DNA of 64,000 nucleotides, taken from the NCBI RefSeq assembly GCF_902859945.1, contig NZ_CADIKL010000022.1, positions 54,500 to 118,499 on the forward strand, given 5' to 3'. A program made the position numbers and the translations under genes. Below the pieces are notes generated by a model. That model was not told the origin of the DNA. It made no database searches and was given only the letters and a program-made list of their open reading frames with translations. Below, one piece after another: positions 48,338 through 55,417 of this stretch (its first letter is position 1; each line of letters begins with the position of its first letter). This DNA is from Paraburkholderia caffeinitolerans (GTDB lineage Bacteria > Pseudomonadota > Gammaproteobacteria > Burkholderiales > Burkholderiaceae).

Positions 48338-49021
48338 TTGACGCATCATAAAAACCCCACTGATACTCTCGATCGCGTCCGCATCATTATTGCCGATGAC
48401 CATCCCATCGTACGACTGGCCGTTGCCGCAACCTTTACGAGCCTGCCTGGTTATGAGATTGTCGCGCTCGCAAAATCGGGACTCGACCTGCTGAGCGCAT
48501 TGTACAAAAACCACTGCGATCTGATCGTTACCGATCTCGCAATGTGCTGGGATGCTCCCGAAACGGATGGCATGGCGCTGATCCGGTGGCTCAGATTCAA
48601 ATATCCGGCCATCCCCGTTGTCGTCTTCACGATGACAACGAGCATCAGCATAATCAGAGAACTAATACAGGCACGCGTTGCTGGAATCGTCACCAAAGAC
48701 GAGCCGCTGAGCGAACTCACGAAGGTCTGTCAGTATGCGCAGTCCGGCAGCAAAATCGCCGTCTCCGATATGGTCGCGCGAAGGCTTTCGGCATCTGCCC
48801 CGCCAGCAGAGATCAAGCGCAAACTTGCGCTTTCCCGCAAGGAACGCGAAATCGTCCAATTAATCGCGCGCGGCATGTCACTAACCGAAATTGCGCGCCG
48901 CTCTGGCCGAACGACGTCTACGATAGGCACTCAGAAAATGGCGGCGATGCGCAAACTGCACCTGACATCCAACGCCGAGCTGATTCAGTATGCAATGCTT
49001 CACGGGCTGGCCAGTTCTTGA
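48338..49021 (+). CDS. NarL/LuxR-family response regulator
   Basis: A 227-residue two-component regulator. The receiver domain (about 13-135) has acidic D20-D21, phosphoacceptor D66 (DLIVTDLAM) and the switch Lys in GIVTKDEP. The LuxR-type helix-turn-helix lies at about 163-218 (LSRKEREIVQLIARGMSLTE). The start is taken as TTG 48338 with AGGAG eight bases upstream. No histidine kinase gene is adjacent. RcsB/BvgA-like architecture; targets unknown. Confidence 0.85.
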   Translation: MTHHKNPTDTLDRVRIIIADDHPIVRLAVAATFTSLPGYEIVALAKSGLDLLSALYKNHCDLIVTDLAMCWDAPETDGMALIRWLRFKYPAIPVVVFTMTTSISIIRELIQARVAGIVTKDEPLSELTKVCQYAQSGSKIAVSDMVARRLSASAPPAEIKRKLALSRKEREIVQLIARGMSLTEIARRSGRTTSTIGTQKMAAMRKLHLTSNAELIQYAMLHGLASS

Positions 49022-49040
49022 GGCAACTCGCCCCCAGCCG

Positions 49041-49078
49041 CGCAAAAAGAAAAAGGGCTTAGCATGCGCTAAGCCCTT
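49041..49078 (-). terminator. Terminator downstream of the tRNA-Pro fragment
   Basis: AAGGGCTTAGC-ATGC-GCTAAGCCCTT, followed on the minus strand by TTTTTCTTTTT. It lies nine bases after the tRNA CCA end and reads in the tRNA direction, like a native tRNA terminator. Confidence 0.75.
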
Positions 49079-49086
49079 GAATATCG

Positions 49087-49110
49087 TGGTCGGAGCGATA
49101 GGATTCGAAT
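49087..49110 (-). other. tRNA-Pro 3' fragment (element attachment site)
   Basis: On the minus strand: ATTCGAAT, CCTAT, the acceptor strand CGCTCCG, discriminator A and CCA. This equals the 3' end of bacterial tRNA-Pro (5' partner CGGAGCG). The sequence before it cannot pair to complete the T-arm, so only about 24 bases remain. The CCA side and terminator face left, so the element lies to the right. Confidence 0.75.
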
Positions 49111-49295
49111 CTGCTCAGAACCACGGTGCAATAAGGCTCTCCGGGGAATGCGTCAGGGCATTCCGCCGTGTCGATTGACACAGTTTCGCAGAGTGTAGCA
49201 TGGGCTCTCTTGGTGGTTTGGGCAATTAGTACAATGTAGGAATTCTCGACTGTGCGTCGAAACAGTCGGCTCCCCGACCCCAAGGGAAAACCACT

Positions 49296-50276
49296 ATGGC
49301 CGATTTGCTTACTGAGACAACCGGGACTACGGCATCGATGCCGAGACCCAGCGTAAACGACCGGGTAACAATCACCATCGTGCCGATTTTTGATGATCGG
49401 CCGAAAGCATCTCCGACCGGAACACAGGGCACTTACGAAGCCATATTCGTTCTAGGCGTGCCGGGGACTGCGCTGTTCCAAGAGGCGCTTGACATTCCCG
49501 AATTGCTGAAGTCGGGGGACTCGCTCCTGACGATGCCCAAGGATTCCGTCAAGGTTGAATGCCTTATCCAAGGCGACGGGCCTGTTGCAAAGATCAGCTT
49601 CTTGCCGAACGCGGAAAACCGACTGGCACAAGCTGAGATGACATTCGATGCCGCTTCTTTTGACGCCGCGGAGGAAATTGCATGGAATCTGATAAGCAAT
49701 ATGCTCAGTGTCTGGTCGTTCCGGCACGACACCGCAGTCGATATTAGTGGGTATCAAATTCGGGAAACGGCGTCACAAGTTCTGCGGGCTAACTTTGGTA
49801 TTGTCGGAGCCCCTAAGACACTTGACATCAATTTTGGAGGCCCCTCCACCGCCGAACGTCGAGCACTCCTCGCCGCGTACCGTGAGGGGATAAACGCCAC
49901 AAATCCTTTCTATCAATTTCTCTCGTTATTCAAAGTGGTCGAAGGCGTTCACAAGCTACGCACGCACAGGCGGAAGACTCAAAAAAATAAAGGGGCTGGA
50001 ACCAGCGAGGCTGTTGAACGGTTCCCCGCCGATGTTTCTGCATTCCCGGAAGGCCTTTCGAGCTTTGCGGCGCGGCTTTCGGGTAAACGCTACAACGCTG
50101 TCATAGATGACATGCGTGCAACGGTCAGGAATGCATTGGCGCACTTGAACCCGCTGGATAGTCATCTTATGGCAGACAAGTACAGCGACGTTAAACGGTG
50201 CCTCGGACATATACCACCGCTCAGGTATATCGCTCGGCAGATGCTGCTGGCAGAACTTCAAACGCCCATACTTTGA
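49296..50276 (+). CDS. Hypothetical protein with C-terminal HEPN-like motif
   Basis: A 326-residue protein of no recognised function. Residues 278-283 read RNALAH, an R-x4-H arrangement as in HEPN ribonucleases, within a helical C-terminus (about 205-326) that also has NPFYQFLSLFKVVEGVHKL. The N-terminal part is mixed alpha/beta with no known motif. The architecture recalls MauJ-like island proteins, but this is a loose resemblance. AAGGGA precedes the ATG. It is the first gene inside the element beginning at the tRNA-Pro fragment. Confidence 0.65.
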   Translation: MADLLTETTGTTASMPRPSVNDRVTITIVPIFDDRPKASPTGTQGTYEAIFVLGVPGTALFQEALDIPELLKSGDSLLTMPKDSVKVECLIQGDGPVAKISFLPNAENRLAQAEMTFDAASFDAAEEIAWNLISNMLSVWSFRHDTAVDISGYQIRETASQVLRANFGIVGAPKTLDINFGGPSTAERRALLAAYREGINATNPFYQFLSLFKVVEGVHKLRTHRRKTQKNKGAGTSEAVERFPADVSAFPEGLSSFAARLSGKRYNAVIDDMRATVRNALAHLNPLDSHLMADKYSDVKRCLGHIPPLRYIARQMLLAELQTPIL

Positions 50277-50453
50277 TGGATAGCCCCGCCTTGGAGAAAA
50301 CTGCCGGTTGAGGCGGTATGGGCAATTACCAGTAGCAGCGTTCGTAGCGCATCGCGTTATTACAGACTTTGCACGATTGCGTGAGTCCACTGCGACGGCT
50401 CAGTGCCCACATAGAACGCGCTACGACGCCCGTTTGCTTCGTCGGGCTCATGG
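50277..50453 (-). pseudogene. Possible out-of-frame tail of the zinc-ribbon gene
   Basis: Directly after the stop of the zinc-ribbon gene, another minus-strand frame reads WAGHLTMSPTK and later SCKVCNNAMRYERC. A Gly-His followed by a Cys-x2-Cys is the pattern expected to complete the third zinc ribbon. A frameshift near 50465 would join them. Evidence is suggestive only. Confidence 0.35.
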
Positions 50454-50978
50454 TTAAGTGACCTGCCCACATCTGAATCGGTACTTCGCCATCCGGCCGT
50501 GGTATTCGGTTGAGAGACATTCCCCACCGCGTTCACGCGCGCGATCCTGAATCGGTTTGAGGCTGCCTCGATAACGGCGTCTGTCAGCGACTCTCTGGCT
50601 CGCACACTTCGCGCACCAATGCCCATCCAGAACCGTTGCGGCCGACATCTCAAATCTGTGGTCCGCCGCACAGACGAAACGGTACTTTGCCCGCGTGCCC
50701 TGATACTGCGTGCTCAGGCACTGACCGCCAGCGAGACGGGCAGTGTCATGCAGACGCGCCATGGTCTGCTCAGTCCAGCATTGCTCGCATACCAGTGCGC
50801 CGCGCTGCCCGCGCAGGCGACGTATGAGACTCGCTCCGGACTGGGAGGAAATGTGCTGGTTCGCGCAGCAGAAGCGGTGTTGCTCCCACACCCCAAGCCA
50901 CTCCCGCTCCAGCAGGGTAAATCCGTCGGCAGCAAGATAGGCCCGAATCCTTGAGATGCGATCATTCGCCGTTGCCAT
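50454..50978 (-). CDS. Tandem zinc-ribbon protein, probably truncated
   Basis: About 174 residues with repeated treble-clef/zinc-ribbon units: HRFCCANQH...CEQC, then YRFVCAADHRFEM...WCAKC, then YRFRC, which stops at once (GQVT). Units of the form ARxxGGxCLSTxYxG are repeated (GGQCLSTQYQG and GGECLSTEYHG). The family is predicted nucleic-acid binding and often island-borne. The third unit is incomplete, suggesting a frameshift. The ATG at 50978 is one of two candidates (51005 is the other). Confidence 0.55.
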   Translation of the reverse strand: MATANDRISRIRAYLAADGFTLLEREWLGVWEQHRFCCANQHISSQSGASLIRRLRGQRGALVCEQCWTEQTMARLHDTARLAGGQCLSTQYQGTRAKYRFVCAADHRFEMSAATVLDGHWCAKCASQRVADRRRYRGSLKPIQDRARERGGECLSTEYHGRMAKYRFRCGQVT

Positions 50979-51024
50979 ACAGACTGCGCGTGTTACCGGT
51001 TGCACTCGACCATGACATTGTGCC

Positions 51025-51276
51025 CTACACCAGACTGGATATCAGATGACATCCGCATGTTGCCCGATGCCCATGCCGGGCAATCGGGATACCCCCGTCC
51101 GTCATAGACTCATCGCCTTCGATAATGACATTCGGTTTGGTATCCGGGTGTTTCGGGCACGATACTTCATCACCCTTGCGAGCGACAAAGCGGCCATCGA
51201 AACTCATTGTTGAAGATGCCGTAATGACCTTGCCTCCGTGGTCAGTATCGTCGTCAAGGCGAATAAGATTCATCAT
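51025..51276 (-). CDS. PAAR-domain protein (T6SS spike tip)
   Basis: An 83-residue PAAR protein that caps the VgrG spike with a metal-bound tip. MNLIRLDDDTDHGGKVITAS opens the fold, CPKH and ATCGCHL supply cysteine and histidine zinc ligands, and GIPIARHGHRATCGC is the usual C-terminal motif. It lies on the same strand as, and downstream of, the vgrG-effector-immunity genes. ATG 51276 has GGA upstream. Confidence 0.87.
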   Translation of the reverse strand: MMNLIRLDDDTDHGGKVITASSTMSFDGRFVARKGDEVSCPKHPDTKPNVIIEGDESMTDGGIPIARHGHRATCGCHLISSLV

Positions 51277-51481
51277 TTTTTCCACAATCCATTTCTGAAA
51301 TATCCAAGCCTTATCGTTATCGATATGACGCTTATATTTGCAGGGTCATTTCACATGCAGCCAATTACTTGACATGTCCCGCCCGCACACACTCCCTCCA
51401 AAGAAAATTCATTTGGCGAAAACATCCAATCAATTCAATAGCATGAAAGTGATAGTGATAGGCGGGTTAAAAATTCACACA

Positions 51482-52387
51482 TCAGCGACAATAATCCACA
51501 TCTTCACAACGAAGCCATTTTTCTACTTTTTTACCACGGGGCGACACGTAGTCCGCGAGCCAATATCGGCCGTCATTTGATTTTTTCACCAAACTCACGA
51601 CATCCCCTTTAATCAAATAAGATTTCTCGACCCCCGCACCTTCAGGGGAATTGAAAAAATATGCCCGATTATTAACAATCACCCTATCATTCACCCCCCG
51701 AGCGTCACTGCCACTTTGAATCCCGGGACCAATTATTTTCTCAATTGCCCTCAACAGAACTGGATCATTGGATATTTCCTTGCTCATATAAATAGCTGAC
51801 AATCTGGAATTATCCTCAGGTGTCAAAAAATCACCACGACCAAGAAGTAGCAATATCGAAATTGAATACGCGTTTAAAGGGGCACTCAACGCAGGGAGAT
51901 TAAATCTCACAATCCCTTCAATAAATTCATTGACTTCTTTTTTAGTCAACCTGCTATTTGGCTGCACATCGATGCTTTCGACCTTCCCAAGATGGAGTGT
52001 TGTTTGAACAATGCCAATTGACACAAGCGCCCCTCGATCTGGAATCACATAATTATATGTAACACTCCCCTCCATACCGCCCGAATTTACAACAACTGAC
52101 AGAAAACCCATATCACTTGCTTTGACAGACGGAAGATCATCGGCAACATAGGTATAGATCAATGGGCTTTTCCCTCCGTCCACCCTCAGTTTTATGGTCA
52201 AAGGGTTGACCCGCATTCCGTCCGAATTGCTACCTTCCGTAACGGAATAATCCCCTTCATACGTTTGACCATTGAAAAATTTCCCGTGCACGGATTCCGC
52301 TCTCGCAGCACCAGACGCAACGAATATCCAGAACACAAGCGAAAACAGGAATCTTATTCCTGAATCAAATTTTCGATTTCTTTTCAT
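51482..52387 (-). CDS. Exported protein, candidate immunity protein for the GH19 effector
   Basis: A 301-residue protein with an N-terminal signal sequence (MKRNRKFDSGIRFLFSLVFWIFVASGAARA), then a beta-rich region and a C-terminal SH3-like segment (about 245-301, KGDVVSLVKKSNDGRYWLADYV) that ends with two cysteines. ATG 52387 follows GGAGGCTGTT and overlaps the effector's 3' end by 23 bases. AT-rich like the effector toxin domain. Export to the periplasm and position directly after a cell-wall-degrading toxin make an immunity role likely; no family match is recognised. Confidence 0.65.
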   Translation of the reverse strand: MKRNRKFDSGIRFLFSLVFWIFVASGAARAESVHGKFFNGQTYEGDYSVTEGSNSDGMRVNPLTIKLRVDGGKSPLIYTYVADDLPSVKASDMGFLSVVVNSGGMEGSVTYNYVIPDRGALVSIGIVQTTLHLGKVESIDVQPNSRLTKKEVNEFIEGIVRFNLPALSAPLNAYSISILLLLGRGDFLTPEDNSRLSAIYMSKEISNDPVLLRAIEKIIGPGIQSGSDARGVNDRVIVNNRAYFFNSPEGAGVEKSYLIKGDVVSLVKKSNDGRYWLADYVSPRGKKVEKWLRCEDVDYCR

Positions 52388-55352
52388 TAACAGCCTCCAC
52401 AGCTTTCCGGATGCCTTCCGAGTGCCCTTTGTAAAATTTAGTCCCATAAAGAGTACTTTTTTCAATTTGATAATCATCAAAGACCAATCCCGGGTTCGTT
52501 GTGCATTTTTGCGCCCCGAGCAATTTTGCCAGCTTATTCAATGCAACAAATCTATCATCCACATGATTGAAGCCACCGTTGACCGCAACCGTAATAGCAT
52601 AAAAATCATTCATATCCGCCTTTGGATTAATATCTCCCCAATGGCTTCCCTGCCTCCAATACCAACATGCGGAGTGAGTGGTATGCTCAACACTGCAGCT
52701 TACTTTGTCCGGACTAGTCCCAATGGCTGGATCTGCAACAAATTTTCCATAGGCAATATAATTTGCATCATGAGTAAGCTGAATCAAACCTCGACCGTGG
52801 AAATTTGATCCACCATGATAATTATTCCAACCAGAAGGTATCGATCCATCCCTATTGCGATATTCTTCATTTGTCCTGAGCTCATCGCATTCATGAGACA
52901 TTTGAGACAAAAAATGTACCTTTCTAACACAAGTCATCATGTCATTTTCACGCATGTACTTATTCAGCAATCCAAGAAATTTGCCTTTATCAAACCCACG
53001 CACTGACGTATCGTGAGCCGCATGAAAAAGCCCCTTCGACTTGACATCTGCTGGCAAGAGTAAATCCAGTTCTTCCTCGGTAATATCTTTATTACAGGAA
53101 CAAGTACTTTGCAGGAAATTCCCGATCAACCCGATCGGATGCAAGTGATACACGACCGGCGAAGCCGGAAATCCCTTCACCGTACTGACCTTGTCCCACC
53201 ACTGCAGCTTCGTGATCCGTTCCAGCTCACTCTGCCAGATGTCCTTGTGCTCCTTCATCAGCGACGACAGCTCGTCCCACTTGCCCATGCTGCCGCCCCA
53301 TTCGCTCTCGTAGCGCACGATCAGATGCGAAAGCGCCTCGGACAGCCATGGCGTGCCCTGTGCCTGCGCTAGTTCCACCGCCGTGATCGTGCCGTTGCCA
53401 TCATGGTCGATCGCCTTCTCAAGCTTCGTGATCAGCGGGCTGCCGCTCACATCCAGCGCGGTCGGCTTGAACTCCTGCTCTTCGCTGTCGAACAGCTCCC
53501 GCTTGACATAGAGGGATCGCTTGAACGCGTCCACGATCGAGACGCTGCTGTTATCGACGATCTCGAACCCTGGCCACTGCCACGGGCTCTGCCATGCAAC
53601 GTTCGGATGATCCTTGCCGCAAACCCAGCCGGTCGTGCTCTCGCCTTTGCCAGTCCCGACCGTGATTTCCCACCATTTATGCTTCTGGTCGTCTTCCGTC
53701 GAGTGGAGCTGCTGCAACTCGCCCGGTGTGAACACATCCTGAAACGTGGTTGCCGGTCCCTGCGCGTTTGCGATCTTCAGCGGGAAATCCGCCCATCCCG
53801 TGATACCGCCGGCTGGCACCACCTGACCACTCAGATTTCGCTCGACCCACACCGGCTGGCCTTCCGGTGTGCCCTGCACCTGGTGTGACGACGCATGCCC
53901 GTGCCCGTGCGCGGCAGGAGCCGGCATCCGCGTGGGCTGTACTTTCGCCCACCGGCCGCTCGTCGACGCACCCGCGACAGGCAGGAGCTTCAGCCCCTGC
54001 CCAACAACCTGGCCGGGCCTCGGAAGCGTGACGAGCTTCGCGCCCGGCGAGACAACCAGCATGGTCTTCGCCGAATCCGGCGCATTTTTTGCCCGCGCCG
54101 CGCTTTTCTCGATGAATGCCTTGAGCTTGTCGCCCGCAAAGACTTCAAGATGCAGCAGTGGCCGGGAAGCCTGCGGTGGCAGTTCAGATGTGTCTCTGTA
54201 GCGCAGATAGTGGCCGGGATACCCAACCTTGTCGCCCGCCTTGACGGAGACGGGTGGGTCGAGCACGACCACCGTGTCGAGCGGATTCGGGATCGTCTCC
54301 GGATCGAGTTCACCGAGAAAGACCCAGCCGGTCGCTGCCGCCGCTGGCGCATCCTCTCCTGCGACTTTTCCGACCGGTGTACCTTTCAGCACCTTCGAGA
54401 TTCGTGCCCAGCCTTGGCCCGCCGTGCCCGCGACAGTGATTTCACTGCCCTGCGGTAGCAGGCCGAGAATCTTGCACCGGCTGTCGGGAAGTTCGCGGAT
54501 ATGGAGACCAGTAATGACGGGGACCGCCGTGGGCGCCCGGTAATTGTTGCGGATCAGATCGCCGATCGGGTCGTCTCCGGCGACCGGCTGCCCGGCTGGC
54601 TCGGTCTGTTTGTCGCGTGCCTTGCTGCCGACGGTAAACTTCTGGTCGCCTTTCCAGTACGGCATGCGCTGGACCGTGGGTGTCCCCTTGTGGGCCGCCG
54701 CGTCCTTCTCCGCAGAGTCGTAGTGCGCCCAGTCGAGCAGGTGCATGTACAGGCTGTAGAACTCCAGCACTTCGTCGGCGGGTGGCGGGGCGTTTGACGC
54801 TGCCGTGGACGTCGATGATGCAGACGAAGCCGGCGTGGCTGAAGGGGAAGAAGATGAAGCGGGACTGTGTGCACCAGTAGACGACGCGCCTGAGGCCCCT
54901 TGCGCACCCGAGGGCGCAGGGGACGATGCGGCCGGTTTTGGTGCTGCGGGCATGACGAGTTTGTGCCGTACCAGTACGAAACTGGTCGAGTACAGGGCCT
55001 TGTGGCCGTCCGGGTAATCGAGTTCGGGATACTTGCTGTCGAGCCGGTATGCAACGATCTCGCCATCGGCGATCACGCTCACACCCGCATCCTGCCTGAG
55101 CATGCCGGCCGTTTTCTCGTCGAAATGGATGCCGCCGTGCCAGATGCCGTTCGCACCGAGCGGATAGAACCCGTCTTCGGCCTTGCCAAGTGCGTCCAGA
55201 TAGGGTTGCGGGCTCCCCGTCGCCTTGTCGTTGTTCGGCGCAAACGGATAGCTCCATTTCAGCGGTAGTCGTGCCGGCTGCGCCTGCGTGGCATTCGGCG
55301 CGGTCGTGGCCGCAGGAGCGGTCTGGGGCTGCGTGGGGCTCTGTGTACTCAT
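52365..55352 (-). CDS. T6SS cargo effector: M23-like domain, SH3 regions, EF-hand, C-terminal GH19 muramidase/chitinase-like domain
   Basis: A 995-residue multidomain protein encoded 65 bases after vgrG. Residues about 45-215 resemble an M23 peptidase, but the zinc motif is altered: WHGGIHFD (H72, H76) and LLHLEVF instead of HxxxD and HxH. A Ser/Ala-rich linker at about 140-190 interrupts it. SH3-like segments lie at about 280-350 and 440-600. An EF-hand (DHDGNGTITAVE) is near 648. From about 748 the sequence is AT-rich and encodes a GH19-type lysozyme/chitinase domain: LSQMSHECDEL with a candidate catalytic Glu near 820, HGRGLIQLTHDANY near 850, and AVNGGFNH. It probably degrades peptidoglycan of target cells. 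Confidence 0.82.
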   Translation of the reverse strand: MSTQSPTQPQTAPAATTAPNATQAQPARLPLKWSYPFAPNNDKATGSPQPYLDALGKAEDGFYPLGANGIWHGGIHFDEKTAGMLRQDAGVSVIADGEIVAYRLDSKYPELDYPDGHKALYSTSFVLVRHKLVMPAAPKPAASSPAPSGAQGASGASSTGAHSPASSSSPSATPASSASSTSTAASNAPPPADEVLEFYSLYMHLLDWAHYDSAEKDAAAHKGTPTVQRMPYWKGDQKFTVGSKARDKQTEPAGQPVAGDDPIGDLIRNNYRAPTAVPVITGLHIRELPDSRCKILGLLPQGSEITVAGTAGQGWARISKVLKGTPVGKVAGEDAPAAAATGWVFLGELDPETIPNPLDTVVVLDPPVSVKAGDKVGYPGHYLRYRDTSELPPQASRPLLHLEVFAGDKLKAFIEKSAARAKNAPDSAKTMLVVSPGAKLVTLPRPGQVVGQGLKLLPVAGASTSGRWAKVQPTRMPAPAAHGHGHASSHQVQGTPEGQPVWVERNLSGQVVPAGGITGWADFPLKIANAQGPATTFQDVFTPGELQQLHSTEDDQKHKWWEITVGTGKGESTTGWVCGKDHPNVAWQSPWQWPGFEIVDNSSVSIVDAFKRSLYVKRELFDSEEQEFKPTALDVSGSPLITKLEKAIDHDGNGTITAVELAQAQGTPWLSEALSHLIVRYESEWGGSMGKWDELSSLMKEHKDIWQSELERITKLQWWDKVSTVKGFPASPVVYHLHPIGLIGNFLQSTCSCNKDITEEELDLLLPADVKSKGLFHAAHDTSVRGFDKGKFLGLLNKYMRENDMMTCVRKVHFLSQMSHECDELRTNEEYRNRDGSIPSGWNNYHGGSNFHGRGLIQLTHDANYIAYGKFVADPAIGTSPDKVSCSVEHTTHSACWYWRQGSHWGDINPKADMNDFYAITVAVNGGFNHVDDRFVALNKLAKLLGAQKCTTNPGLVFDDYQIEKSTLYGTKFYKGHSEGIRKAVEAVNEKKSKI

Positions 55353-55417
55353 GGTGTGCGCTGGCGTTCTTCTGGTTCAGCCGTATCGTAATTGTCGGGT
55401 GCTGGTCTGGGCCGCTT

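Noticed and set aside
49087..49110. A complete tRNA-Pro gene
   Set aside because: The T-arm cannot be closed by the adjacent sequence and no 5' part exists.
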